Positions 7,933 to 16,502 of a stretch of DNA of 35,941 nucleotides are shown piece by piece (the first letter of the stretch is position 1; each line of letters opens with the position of its first letter). Both the position numbers and the translations under genes were made by a program. The DNA is from Paracoccaceae bacterium (GTDB lineage: Bacteria > Pseudomonadota > Alphaproteobacteria > Rhodobacterales > Rhodobacteraceae): NCBI GenBank assembly GCA_021296235.1, contig JAGWAS010000005.1, positions 81,708-117,648 on the forward strand. The letters are read 5' to 3'. A model generated the notes under the pieces. The model was not told where the DNA came from and did not search any database. It saw only the letters and a program-made list of their open reading frames with translations.

Positions 7933-9068
7933 CGGGCCGCTCCATGCGCCGCCTCGACAGCCGCCTTGACGGCGTCATCCATCCTCTCGAAGGGTTCCAT
8001 TCCCAACTTCTCGCGTATGCACCGAACCGCCTCATGACTGCCTGTACCGTGAACAGAGAAGAAGACCGGAATTTCCGGCTTCAGATCCAGCCATGCTTCG
8101 GCAAAACCCTCGGTCATGACATCGGTGCGCGCAAAGGCTCCGCAGAAGTTGACAAGGACTGACCCAATGTTCGGATTTCTAAGGAGGATTCCGAGAGCAT
8201 CCTTCGCCTTGGTGTAGGCCTCGCCGCCGATTTCGAGGAAATTGGCGGGACTGCCCCCGAAATGCGAAACCGCATCCATCGTTGTCATCGTCAAACCTGC
8301 CCCGTTGGCAAGTATGCCGACGTTGCCGCTGAGCTCGATATATTTCAGGCCGGCGGCGTCAGCTTCAGCCTCACGGGCCGATGCGTGCTCGGCTGCGGCA
8401 TGGTCGGCCAATTCCGGCTGCCTGTGAAGCGAGGCGTCATCAAGAGCCAGTTTGCAGTCGAGGGCCATAACGCCGCCATCCTCCAGTATGGCAAGGGGAT
8501 TGATTTCGAGGAGGTCGGCATCGCAACCGCGGTAGACCCGATAGAGCGCACAGGCTACCTCGGCGATCTTCGTTGCCGGTGCCCTGACGCCATTGGCAGC
8601 GATTTGTTTGGAAAGCTTGCCGGCATCCGGCCCAAAATCAATGTCCACGGGGAATCGCAGGATTGCATCGGGCGAAGTTGCACTGGATTCTTCAACATCC
8701 ATGCCCCCGGCTGTCGAATGAACGATTAGCGGGCCGGCGTGGACAGGGTCGCTGACGATTGCGATGTAATGTTCCTCCAGCAGCAGAACCTGTTCCTCAA
8801 CAAGTAGCGTGTCGACCTTGTGGCCTTCGATCTCCATCGCAAGTATCTCTTCTGCGGCACACTGCGCTTGCTTGGCTGATTTAGCCGGGCGAATCCCCCC
8901 GGCCTTGCCGCGCTTTCCGGTCGGAACCTGGGCCTTGACCATGCACGGACCGATTCTTCGGGCAGCGGAGAAGGCGGCTTCCGGGGAATGAACAACTTCA
9001 CCCCTCGGGATCCGTATGCCTGCCCTCTGCAGCAGCGGTTTTGCAATGAATTCACAAAGGTTCGCCAT
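7929..9068 (-). CDS. SucC-like beta subunit of an NDP-forming acyl-CoA ligase
   Basis: This 379-residue protein has the ATP-grasp fold of succinyl-CoA synthetase beta. The N-terminal region reads CEFIAKPLLQRAGIRIPRGE, then VKAQVPTGKRGKAGGI for nucleotide binding. DLLEINPLAI and ALDCKLALDD mark the metal and nucleotide site. GNVGILANGAGLTMTTMDA and GGSPANFLEIGG belong to the C-terminal ligase domain, ending near LVNFCGAFARTD. It forms the ligase with the downstream alpha subunit. I place the start at ATG 9068, 17 bases after the aldehyde dehydrogenase stop; the longer frame beginning at TTG 9107 would overlap that gene and lacks family similarity. FFSVHGTGSHEA replaces the more usual VVRLEGTN-type segment near the C-terminus, consistent with a ligase specialised for a different acid. 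Confidence 0.85.
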   Translation of the reverse strand: MANLCEFIAKPLLQRAGIRIPRGEVVHSPEAAFSAARRIGPCMVKAQVPTGKRGKAGGIRPAKSAKQAQCAAEEILAMEIEGHKVDTLLVEEQVLLLEEHYIAIVSDPVHAGPLIVHSTAGGMDVEESSATSPDAILRFPVDIDFGPDAGKLSKQIAANGVRAPATKIAEVACALYRVYRGCDADLLEINPLAILEDGGVMALDCKLALDDASLHRQPELADHAAAEHASAREAEADAAGLKYIELSGNVGILANGAGLTMTTMDAVSHFGGSPANFLEIGGEAYTKAKDALGILLRNPNIGSVLVNFCGAFARTDVMTEGFAEAWLDLKPEIPVFFSVHGTGSHEAVRCIREKLGMEPFERMDDAVKAAVEAAHGAAR

Positions 9069-9085
9069 GTTGCTGTCCCGGGATG

Positions 9086-10507
9086 CTACTTCCCGTACCT
9101 GTCCCAATAGGGGCCAAAGAGATCCAATTCAGAGGGCCTGTCCTCCGGTATGGTGCTGACCAGATGCGTGATGTTGATGAAGTGCCGATGGTTGAGATTC
9201 TCCGAGATCGTGTTCCCGGCCCAGGTCCCGCCGCCCATCGACAGGGTGAATGGCATGGCATTGTCGAAACTGCCGCCGTTGCCGAAGGTGTGTGCTTGGT
9301 TTACCAAAACGCGGACAACATCCGTGTCCATGGCCAGCTTGCGGGCATGTCGGGCATTCCTGGTGTGGATGCCCACTGAATGACCTCTTCCCTTGATCTC
9401 AAGAATTCTCCGTACGATTCGCTGTGCGCCTTCAAAATCTGCGGCACGGTAAACGGTAAGAACCAGCGACAGCTTTTCGTCGGCGAATCCTCCGATGCCG
9501 TCGGGCTCCAACTCCTCAACCATGAAGAAGCGGCGCGAGGCGGCCTCCTTCGGCAACTCAAAGATCTCCGCAGCCACATCTGCGTCCTTGGCGATTACCT
9601 CGCGGTTGAGGATCCCGTTCCTCCAGTGCCTTGCAGCGACACGGTCGCGTTGATCCGGCGAGCATCTCCATCCTCCGGCGCGTTCGAGTGCCGCGATTGC
9701 GGCGTCGTACACATCGTCCAGAATGACCAACGCATTTTCGGACGAGCAGGACGTGGCGTTGTCGAAGGTTTTGGAGTCGGCGATCTTGCCGGCGGCGGCG
9801 TCAAGATCGGCGGAGGAATCGATGATCACTGGAACGTTGCCGGGGCCGACCCCTATTGCCACGGTTCCCGATCGCATGGCACTCTGGACATTGTTTTGTG
9901 AACCCGTAACGACCGCAAGATCCACCTTTTCCACCAGTTCCCTCGTGGCGTGCTTCGACACGGGTGCCGGCAGCAACTGCACGAGGTCAGGGGGATGGCC
10001 GCTGCGTGCAAGTTCCGATCTCATGCAGTTAACCGCGGTTTCCGTCGTTCTGCAGCCCGCAGGAGAGGGCGCGATAATGACCGCGTTTCCGCCCTTGAGT
10101 GCCATCATGGCCTTGTTGACCGGAGTGGCGGAGGGATTGGTGGACGGGCAAACCGCACCCACGACGCCGACAGGTTTTCCGAATTTGACGAGGCCGCGTG
10201 CGGGATCCTCTTCAATAACTCCAACCGTCTTTGCCCGCAGGAGGTCGCGCAATGTTCCGAATGTCTTGCGCGTGTTCTTGACGACCTTTGATTCAACATT
10301 TCCGAGACCGGTGTCCTCAACCGCCAATTCGGCCAGCATGCGGGCTCGGTCCGGTCTGAATATCGACCAAGCCACAGCACGCACGGCTTGATCCACGCGC
10401 TCTTGGTCGCGGTTTTCGTAGACTTCCATCGCCAAGTGCGCCCGCTGGATGAGTTCATCGACCGTGCCCGGTTCAAGACCCGGTTCAAAGGTGCGTTCGA
10501 CATTCAT
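9086..10507 (-). CDS. CoA-acylating aldehyde dehydrogenase, sulfoacetaldehyde dehydrogenase-like
   Basis: A 473-residue member of the acylating aldehyde dehydrogenase group, which interconverts an acyl-CoA and its aldehyde with NAD(P)H. The nucleotide-binding region has PVGVVGAVCPSTNPSATPVNK, and the catalytic Cys254 sits in DNATSCSSENALVI. The C-terminus (MPFTLSMGGGTW, NLNHRHFINITHLV, SELDLFGPYWDRYG) resembles my memory of SauS, the acylating sulfoacetaldehyde dehydrogenase. Related enzymes act on succinate semialdehyde or, in ethanolamine and propanediol use, on acetaldehyde and propionaldehyde, but no microcompartment genes or targeting tail are seen. Its position between the transporter and the ligase genes suggests it reduces the acyl-CoA made by that ligase. 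Family assignment is firm; the substrate is inferred. Confidence 0.82.
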   Translation of the reverse strand: MNVERTFEPGLEPGTVDELIQRAHLAMEVYENRDQERVDQAVRAVAWSIFRPDRARMLAELAVEDTGLGNVESKVVKNTRKTFGTLRDLLRAKTVGVIEEDPARGLVKFGKPVGVVGAVCPSTNPSATPVNKAMMALKGGNAVIIAPSPAGCRTTETAVNCMRSELARSGHPPDLVQLLPAPVSKHATRELVEKVDLAVVTGSQNNVQSAMRSGTVAIGVGPGNVPVIIDSSADLDAAAGKIADSKTFDNATSCSSENALVILDDVYDAAIAALERAGGWRCSPDQRDRVAARHWRNGILNREVIAKDADVAAEIFELPKEAASRRFFMVEELEPDGIGGFADEKLSLVLTVYRAADFEGAQRIVRRILEIKGRGHSVGIHTRNARHARKLAMDTDVVRVLVNQAHTFGNGGSFDNAMPFTLSMGGGTWAGNTISENLNHRHFINITHLVSTIPEDRPSELDLFGPYWDRYGK

Positions 10508-10551
10508 TTGAGTCGGTTTCCTTTCAATCCCGTTCGATATCCGCCTGGGGT

Positions 10552-12075
10552 TCAGTCCGCAGGGGCATGGACGCGGCCCTTTCCGCGCAATTCACGCATG
10601 ATTGACGAAACGATGGCGATCATGCCCAGAATGAGAAGCAGGGCGGAAATCGGCCTGCCAAGGAATCCGGTAAAATCGTAGTGCATCAATTGCATGGATT
10701 TTGAGAACGCCGATTCACCGATCTTGCCAAGAATTAGCCCCAAAACAATGCCGGCCGGCGAATATCCGGTTGCCCGCATGAAGTAGGCGGCGACTCCGGC
10801 GATGAACATGACCCAGACGTCAATCACGAGATTTCTCAGCGCAAACGCACCTATGATTGCGAGCATGAGTATTCCGGGTGCCAGCCACCGGAACGGAACC
10901 CGCAGGATATGGACGACGGTCTTGGTTTGGATCCAGCCCAAAATGACAATCAGCAGGTTTGCCCAGAACATGGCGGCGAAGGTGATCCAGACAAGATCGC
11001 CGGAATTGATGAAGATCAGTGGGCCCGGCTCCATGCCGTGGATTTGGAATATGCCCATGATCATGGCCGTTAGGGCGCCACCGGGAAGGCCGAGTGCAAG
11101 CAAGGGTATCATGGCGGCGCCCGTGGCCGCATTGTTTGCCGTTTCCGAGGCGACGACCCCCTCGATCTCCCCCTTGCCGAACCCATCGCGATTGCGCGAC
11201 CAGCGCTGAGCTTGGCTGTATCCAAGAAACGCTGCGAGCGTTGCCCCAATTCCGGGAAGAATGCCGGCAAAGAAGCCGACGCAAATTGATCTCAGCACGG
11301 TAAAGCGGACACGCCAGAATTCAGCAAATGTTGGAAACTCCAACGCCGCCTTCGGACGCTCCCGCAAGCCTCGCGAGATGTTGGTTGCTTGGACCAGAAC
11401 CTCGGAAACGGCGAAGAAGCCCAGTATCAGAGGAATGAAGTGGATGCCGGCCGAAAGGTAATAGGAACGATACTCAAGTCCGAACAGGTTCCATTCGTCA
11501 AATCGAGGTATGCCGCCGACGGGGTCCGTTCCGACCGTTGCGATCAACAAACCGGCAAACACGGACAGCCAGCCCTTCCACAATGATGATGCGCCGATTG
11601 ACGCTGACACCGCGAGTCCAAAGAAGATGAGGGCGAAGATCTCCTGTGGACCGAATGCCCGCACCGCCCAGTTGGCAATGGCCCCCGTTGCACCCATCAT
11701 GAGGCAGGCCGAGGCCACGCCGCCGAGCGCCGAGCAGCAAACGGCAGCACCGATGGCCTTGCCGGCTTGGCCCTTCATGGTCATGGGGTAGCCGTCAAAG
11801 CAGGTCGGGGCGTTTTCCGGAGCGCCCGGAATGTTGAACAGAATGGCGGTGATGGCGCCTCCAAAGACGCCGGAGCAGTAGATCACGGAAAACAGCATCA
11901 CTGCGTGCGCCGGCTCCATGGTGATGGTGAACGGGAGCAGGACGGCTCCGAGCGTCAGCATGTTTACGCCCGGAATGGCACCAAACAACATTCCCCCGAG
12001 AAGTCCGCAAACAAAGATCATCAACCCTGTGGGGTCGGTGAAGAGCATTGCGGTGCCGGTCAGGAACGGTTCCAA
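10552..12075 (-). CDS. tctA: Tripartite tricarboxylate transporter large membrane subunit TctA
   Basis: This is the large permease of a TTT carboxylate importer, 507 residues with about twelve hydrophobic segments. The family signatures are both present: GAIPGVNMLTLGAVLLP near the N-terminus and FAGILPGIGATLAAFLGY in the second half. Between them lie the conserved FNIPGAPENAPTCFDGYPM and the MKGQAGKAIGAA segment, with SETANNAATGAAMIPLLALG later. The start is TTG at 12075, set by an AGGAGG that overlaps the stop of tctB, so the two membrane subunits are translationally coupled. With tctB and tctC it forms a complete secondary transporter that relies on the periplasmic binding protein for its substrate. 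Confidence 0.95.
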   Translation of the reverse strand: MEPFLTGTAMLFTDPTGLMIFVCGLLGGMLFGAIPGVNMLTLGAVLLPFTITMEPAHAVMLFSVIYCSGVFGGAITAILFNIPGAPENAPTCFDGYPMTMKGQAGKAIGAAVCCSALGGVASACLMMGATGAIANWAVRAFGPQEIFALIFFGLAVSASIGASSLWKGWLSVFAGLLIATVGTDPVGGIPRFDEWNLFGLEYRSYYLSAGIHFIPLILGFFAVSEVLVQATNISRGLRERPKAALEFPTFAEFWRVRFTVLRSICVGFFAGILPGIGATLAAFLGYSQAQRWSRNRDGFGKGEIEGVVASETANNAATGAAMIPLLALGLPGGALTAMIMGIFQIHGMEPGPLIFINSGDLVWITFAAMFWANLLIVILGWIQTKTVVHILRVPFRWLAPGILMLAIIGAFALRNLVIDVWVMFIAGVAAYFMRATGYSPAGIVLGLILGKIGESAFSKSMQLMHYDFTGFLGRPISALLLILGMIAIVSSIMRELRGKGRVHAPAD

Positions 12076-12080
12076 CTGGG

Positions 12081-12086
12081 CCTCCT
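12081..12086 (-). promoter_or_regulatory. Shine-Dalgarno sequence for tctA, overlapping the tctB stop
   Basis: On the minus strand AGGAGG shares bases with the TAG stop of tctB and stands five bases from TTG 12075. It fixes the unusual start codon and implies coupled translation. Confidence 0.78.
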
Positions 12087-12681
12087 ACATTCCGGCTCGA
12101 ACCAGGGAGACGATCGCATTGTTGATGCCATAGAATGGCTCAATCCGCCCGACCGGCAGCGCGACATAGAACAATCTGGTGAAGATCAGGAGTGCAATGC
12201 CGTATGCGAAAAGGGTAACGAGTGCGATCGTGGCAAACGATCTGACCTGCATGAGCAAAAGCAGAGCCACAATGAAGAACGGCGTCATGGCAAAGAAGCC
12301 CAAACGGGGCATAAGGAAGAGATAGATGAAAGGCAGCATGAAGATCGCGACCAGTTGCAGAGATGGCCAGCCTGGGGTGCTGTCGGTCTCCCTTGAGTTT
12401 CCGGCACTCTCAAGCTGACTTTGCATGCCTGCCCGGTTCCGTAGCAGCATGACGACTAACTGGAGGGTTGCGCCGATGAAAATTGCCGAACATATTGCGA
12501 GGGGCCAACCATCGGCGCCGAATGCATAATCGGCAATTTCACGACGGAAATTGCCTATCTGCAGGAACGCCACTCCCGCTATTGCTGTCCAGGCCAGCCA
12601 TTCGAGGATGGCCTTTCGGGAATTCGAAAGGAATGCGATCAGTCGAACCGACTGAGTTGTTTCAGTGCGATCTGAGGGCAT
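12085..12681 (-). CDS. tctB: Tripartite tricarboxylate transporter small membrane subunit TctB
   Basis: The small membrane subunit of the TTT transporter, with about four hydrophobic segments: LEWLAWTAIAGVAFLQ, WPLAICSAIFIGATLQLVVM, LVAIFMLPFIYLFLM with the following helix, and TIALVTLFAYGIALLIF. The C-terminus FYVALPVGRIEP is typical of the family. Its place between tctC and tctA confirms the call, because TctB sequences diverge strongly. The start is uncertain. ATG 12681 gives 198 residues; ATG 12711 and TTG 12738 are also in frame, and none has a convincing ribosome binding site. A hydrophilic loop of about 25 residues separates the second and third segments. Confidence 0.85.
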   Translation of the reverse strand: MPSDRTETTQSVRLIAFLSNSRKAILEWLAWTAIAGVAFLQIGNFRREIADYAFGADGWPLAICSAIFIGATLQLVVMLLRNRAGMQSQLESAGNSRETDSTPGWPSLQLVAIFMLPFIYLFLMPRLGFFAMTPFFIVALLLLMQVRSFATIALVTLFAYGIALLIFTRLFYVALPVGRIEPFYGINNAIVSLVRAGM

Positions 12682-12778
12682 GGAACAAAATGCTCGGAAG
12701 TTCGCGATCATTGAGGTTGGGGTGAGTGAGGCGCACAATCAAAATTCCGCGCGCCTCAGCCTCGGTTCAGCAGCTTGC

Positions 12779-13780
12779 CTATTGGCCGATTCCCATCATC
12801 TCGTACATTGCCCTGTAGGTTGCGACCGCTTCATTGATCAGCGCCTTTGATCCTTCCGTGTCTCGGAAGCTGTCAATCAAATGCATGTACTTTGACTTGT
12901 TGAAAGCCTGATAGTCCGTGGTCTCGAAACCGGCCAAGCAGGCGTCGGAAAGGAATTCGGCGACGTTATCGGGCACGCCGGCCTTGACATAGAAGCCTCG
13001 GAACCGCGTCAGGGGTTCAAAATCGGCGCCGACATCGCGATGGGTTGGAACATCGGCGAATACGGACGGCCGATCATTGAGGAAGGTCAAGATAGGCACC
13101 ATTTGCCCGGCATCAATGAAATTTCGAACATCCCCCGGTTGCTCAAACAGCAGGTCGACATGGCCGCCGATCAGGGCGGCATAGCGTTCGGCAGGCTTGT
13201 CAAATGCGATCAGATTGAAATCAACTCCGAGAGCCGTTTCCAGTTGCTCGGTTACGACGAGTTCCATGGATCCGACCTTGCCGACATTCGCCATCGTTAC
13301 CTCGCCGGGATTCGCTCTTGCGTGCTCTGCCAACGATGACCAATCCGAGAACCGGTCTTCATCTGCGCGCATGTATATCTGGCTGAAGGTGATCTGCGTC
13401 ATGCAGAGGGGTATCCAGTCCGAAGCCGGATTTTCCCGGATGTCACCCGCCGCGTAGGCGGAAATGGCGTTGTCTATATGTTCAAGCACGGTGTAGCCGT
13501 CGGCAGGCGCCAACATGAAATCCGGAATTGCCGCTGTGCCGCCGCCGCCCGGTTTGTTCACGACCTGGAAGCTTAGTCCCGCCGCTTCCTCCATCGCTTT
13601 GGCCATGGCGCGCGCAAGCTGGTCCGAACCGCCCCCGGCTCCGAACGGAACGATCATGGTGAGCGGACGGGCACCGAATCCGGCCGGCTTTTCCAATGCA
13701 TTGGCCGGCAATGCCGACGACAGGCCGAAAGCGAGTGCGGCGATTGCAGAAATGCGAAGTGCATGTTTGGTTGTACTCAA
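12779..13780 (-). CDS. tctC: Tripartite tricarboxylate transporter periplasmic binding protein TctC
   Basis: A Bug/TctC-family solute receptor of 333 residues exported to the periplasm. The N-terminus has a basic start, a hydrophobic core (ISAIAALAFGLSSAL) and a likely signal peptidase site near PANA. The mature part begins with the family pattern RPLTMIVPFGAGGGSDQLAR followed by VVNKPGGGGTAAI, which form the ligand-binding loops, and continues through DGYTVLEH and IGGHVDLLFEQPGDV. TctC-family loops bind a carboxylate through backbone contacts, so the exact ligand cannot be read off. It is the first gene of the operon and starts at TTG 13780 behind a strong Shine-Dalgarno sequence. The other operon genes suggest the ligand is later joined to CoA. 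Confidence 0.93.
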   Translation of the reverse strand: MSTTKHALRISAIAALAFGLSSALPANALEKPAGFGARPLTMIVPFGAGGGSDQLARAMAKAMEEAAGLSFQVVNKPGGGGTAAIPDFMLAPADGYTVLEHIDNAISAYAAGDIRENPASDWIPLCMTQITFSQIYMRADEDRFSDWSSLAEHARANPGEVTMANVGKVGSMELVVTEQLETALGVDFNLIAFDKPAERYAALIGGHVDLLFEQPGDVRNFIDAGQMVPILTFLNDRPSVFADVPTHRDVGADFEPLTRFRGFYVKAGVPDNVAEFLSDACLAGFETTDYQAFNKSKYMHLIDSFRDTEGSKALINEAVATYRAMYEMMGIGQ

Positions 13781-13785
13781 GATTT

Positions 13786-13794
13786 CCTCCTCCC
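13786..13794 (-). promoter_or_regulatory. Shine-Dalgarno sequence for tctC
   Basis: On the minus strand GGGAGGAGG stands five bases before TTG 13780. No other start codon in the frame precedes the signal peptide, so this decides the start. Confidence 0.8.
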
Positions 13795-13886
13795 ATCTTG
13801 GTGCAAATTGGCCAAGCTATGGCGCTGATCGCCAAGCAGGGCCACACTTGCAGTTGACGGCTCAACATAAACACAAAGAAAATTTG

Positions 13887-13918
13887 ATTATATGGCAATA
13901 ATTTGACAGTTAGTTCAA
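13887..13918. promoter_or_regulatory. Candidate promoter and operator between tctC and the LysR gene
   Basis: The 396-base divergent gap holds a markedly AT-rich stretch at about 13861-13935. A perfect TATAAT on the minus strand (13887-13892) could serve tctC, although the nearest TTGAAC is 20 bases from it, longer than ideal. Next to it the dyad TTGA-N8-TCAA (13903-13918), with more TTGA and TCAA copies close by, is a plausible binding region for the divergent LysR protein. The rest of the gap shows nothing I recognise. Confidence 0.4.
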
Positions 13919-14176
13919 TCCAATTGATGTAAAGGTTCAATTCGGATTGCAGATGCTGCGCGGCACCCACGATTTTGGCGGCTTGCACAATGGCTTGGAA
14001 GACCGCTTCCCGCAGAATGCCGTCAACCCGGTAGTGGCCTGCCTTGTACGGTTTGGGCCTGCTGCCATCCAAGCCGGGTGGGCTTTGCGGGAATTCCGGT
14101 TGATCGGAGCGGGCGGCGCAGATGCAGGGGTAGTGCGCAACAATCACAGAAGCATGCCCAAAGCGGGACGGCGATC

Positions 14177-15106
14177 ATGTCGATAAGGCGGTTCAAGACT
14201 CTTGTCATGGTTTGCGAGCGTGGCTCCTTCGCTGCTGCGGCGGAAGCGCTGAACCTGACACAGTCCGCGGTGAGCATGCAGATTTCCGCACTGGAGGCAT
14301 CGTTGGGCGTAACCCTCTTCGACCGAAAGAAAAGGCCGATGCATCTCACCCGTCAGGGGCGGCGGGTTTTCGACAGGGCGCGGCCAATTGTGATGCAGTA
14401 CGACAGGATTGTCGATGAGATCACCGAGGCTTCCGCTGCCCGCGGCACGTTCAGCCTTGGCGTAATTCCAACCGTCCTCACCAATCTGATGCCGGCTGCC
14501 TTGGTGGAGCTGCGGGCACAGAAACCTGAATTGACCGTCAACGTTTCGTCCGGTCTCTCCGGTCGGCTTCACAGGCTGGTTGGAGCCGGCGAGTTGGACG
14601 GTGCCGTCTTGCACAAGCCGGACATCCTGTCGGACGAGTTTCATTGGAGCAACATCGCCCGTCAAACTGTCAGGATCATTGCTCCACCGGAATCCATTGG
14701 CGAAACTCCCTGCGAGGTGTTCGAGTCCCAGCCATACATTCGCTTCGGCAGGCGTGCCTGGGTGGCACCAATGATTGAGCAGCGCTTTTTGGATCTTGGA
14801 ATTACCCCGGACATCTCAGCCGAGATTGAATCGATTGAAGCGATCCAGATGATGGTTGGGTTGGGATTCGGTGCCTCGGTCATTCCGGTCGGCACGGCAC
14901 CCTGGCAGATGCTTCCCGGTTTGCGATTGGTCGAATTCGGCTCACCGCCGCTGTTCCGCAGCATCGGGTTGCTTTCGAGGATCGACACACGAAAAAAGAG
15001 TGGAAGGCGCATCATCAGCGAGACCTTTGCGGAAGTTGCCACACGGTCTGTGCCTGCAACCGGGGCAGAATATTCCGCATGGCCCGCTAACCTGAAACTT
15101 ATGTGA
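14177..15106 (+). CDS. LysR-family transcriptional regulator
   Basis: A 309-residue LysR-type regulator. The winged helix-turn-helix occupies roughly residues 1-60 (FKTLVMVCERGSFAAAAEAL, then LTQSAVSMQISALEASLG and LFDRKKRPMHLTRQGRRVF). A linker helix and the periplasmic-binding-like effector domain follow, beginning near GTFSLGVIPTVLTNLMPAAL. The frame could extend upstream to GTG 14078, but family alignment begins at ATG 14177. It is transcribed away from tctC, the classical arrangement for a LysR activator controlling the divergent operon, so it probably senses the imported acid or a CoA-derived intermediate. It converges with the glutathione transferase gene, 52 bases apart. Confidence 0.93.
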   Translation: MSIRRFKTLVMVCERGSFAAAAEALNLTQSAVSMQISALEASLGVTLFDRKKRPMHLTRQGRRVFDRARPIVMQYDRIVDEITEASAARGTFSLGVIPTVLTNLMPAALVELRAQKPELTVNVSSGLSGRLHRLVGAGELDGAVLHKPDILSDEFHWSNIARQTVRIIAPPESIGETPCEVFESQPYIRFGRRAWVAPMIEQRFLDLGITPDISAEIESIEAIQMMVGLGFGASVIPVGTAPWQMLPGLRLVEFGSPPLFRSIGLLSRIDTRKKSGRRIISETFAEVATRSVPATGAEYSAWPANLKLM

Positions 15107-15158
15107 ATTTGCCTTCCTGACGCGGCATCATCCGGTGCAATCTTCCAGCCGCAGCATG

Positions 15159-15857
15159 CTATTTCCGGTCGAACAGGACCTTCCGGGCCTCCTTGTCCGG
15201 CTTGCCGCCGCGCAACTCTTCCGCCAAACTTCGGCCTTCCTGAACCGCCGGTCGGGAACCGACACGTTCAAGCCATGCCGCCATGTTGGGAAATTCATCG
15301 ATGTCCTGCTCCTGCCCATTCCAAAGGCTTGCCCATGGCCAAATTGCCATATCGGCGATTGAATAGTCGCCGGCGACATGTTCCCGGTTCCGGAGTCGGC
15401 GGTCGAGAACTCCATAGAGGCGCGACACCTCATTGCGGTAGCGGTCCTTTGCATATGGCAGGTCCTGCGGGGGGTCCATTGTCGGTGCGTATTTGATGAA
15501 GTGGTGAGCCTGCCCGGCCATCGGTCCGACGCCGCCCATTTGCCACATCAGCCACTGCTCAATTTCAACCCGTTCACGTTCGTTGCGCCCGAAGAACTTT
15601 CCGGTCTTGCGCCCGAAATACTGCAGGATTGCTCCCGATTCGAATATGCTGATCGGCTTTCCATCCGGCCCGTCATGGTCGGTAATTGCCGGCATGCGAT
15701 TGTTCGGGGCGATCTTCAGGAAATCCGGGTCGAACTGATCGCCTTTTCCAATGTTGATGAGATGAAGTTTGTAGGGAAGTGCGAACTCTGCAAGGGCAAT
15801 CGATATTTTCCATCCGTTCGGTGTCGGCCAATAGTAGAGGTCAATGGGTTTCGTCAT
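15159..15857 (-). CDS. Glutathione S-transferase, YfcG/YghU-like (Nu class)
   Basis: A 232-residue soluble protein with an N-terminal thioredoxin-fold GSH site and a helical C-terminal domain. The N-terminus (IDLYYWPTPNGWKISIALAE, then INIGKGDQFDPDFLKIAPNN and RMPAITD) follows the pattern of YfcG and YghU, which reduce glutathione-mixed disulfides and organic peroxides using a Thr/Asn pair instead of a catalytic Cys or Ser; TPNG is present here. IFESGAILQYFG is the conserved glutathione gamma-glutamyl contact. ATG 15857 is preceded by GAGGG at a workable distance; the longer frame to 15935 adds an Arg-rich stretch foreign to the family. It appears to be a single-gene unit and its physiological substrate is unknown. 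Confidence 0.9.
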   Translation of the reverse strand: MTKPIDLYYWPTPNGWKISIALAEFALPYKLHLINIGKGDQFDPDFLKIAPNNRMPAITDHDGPDGKPISIFESGAILQYFGRKTGKFFGRNERERVEIEQWLMWQMGGVGPMAGQAHHFIKYAPTMDPPQDLPYAKDRYRNEVSRLYGVLDRRLRNREHVAGDYSIADMAIWPWASLWNGQEQDIDEFPNMAAWLERVGSRPAVQEGRSLAEELRGGKPDKEARKVLFDRK

Positions 15858-16473
15858 CGGATTGTTTCCCTCAGATTGAGTGTTTCCTGATCGCCCGCGC
15901 GGCGGTCGTCGGCGTTTCAATTCGACCACCGCCAACTGGAATCAAATCCGGCGGGAAGTTCGGCGAACGCAACCGAGCCGACGGTGAAAACATGCTAATT
16001 CACCTGTTTGTCAACCGATTTTCGTTCCGTTCGGGAATGCCTGCATGCATTGATAGGCTTCGGCTCTTTGGAGAAGCGTTGGGAATCCCTCTGACCCGTT
16101 TGCGTCTCTTCCGTTTCGACGAATCGCATCCCGATCAGGTCTTTGATGCCTGATCGGCGGCCAAACGCATGGGGCATGCCTGGAAAATTCATCCGCTCTG
16201 TGGCGGCGCAACAAGTCCGTATTGCGCAGGGCAAACTCCTGATGACGGAGCCGACCGCCAATTGGTGGAAAGCAGAATCCAGCCCATCAGGATTGATTTG
16301 GGCTCAGGTTACACCGCCGCCCGATGGGGCGCGGTGGGGATGAAGTCCCGGGGTTTGCAAGGCCGAGATTGCAACTCCCTCGAATTTTCCAAGAAATTCA
16401 GGGGTTTGCAGGATGGAAGACCGTGATGCTGTCGAGTTTGGCCGAGTGACCGGCACAATTCGATCGAAACGGA
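15858..16473. other. Long gap without a recognisable gene
   Basis: About 600 bases between the glutathione transferase start and the promoter of the methionine block. Several short frames exist on both strands but none resembles a known protein or has a clear ribosome binding site. The only structure I can point to is the GC-rich hairpin at 16312-16336. GGGTTTGCA occurs twice (around 16355 and 16404) without further repetition. Confidence 0.5.
16312..16336. other. GC-rich imperfect hairpin
   Basis: CACCGCCGCCC and GGGGCGCGGTG pair over nine of eleven positions, with a central 2x2 mismatch and a GAT loop. No T-run follows on either strand, so it is not a standard intrinsic terminator. Its role is unknown. 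Confidence 0.35.
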
Positions 16474-16501
16474 TTGACCAACTCACATTTGGTTTGATAA
16501 T
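16474..16501 (+). promoter_or_regulatory. Sigma-70-type promoter of the methionine block
   Basis: TTGACC (16474-16479) and GATAAT (16496-16501) are separated by 16 bases. Each hexamer matches the consensus at five of six positions. Transcription would begin near 16508, about 70 bases before the regulator start. Confidence 0.6.
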
Positions 16502-16502
16502 A

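Noticed and set aside
13482..14147. 221-codon minus-strand frame across the tctC start and the divergent gap
   Set aside because: It overlaps the signal peptide and core of tctC in another frame and shows no similarity; the gap is better read as a regulatory region.
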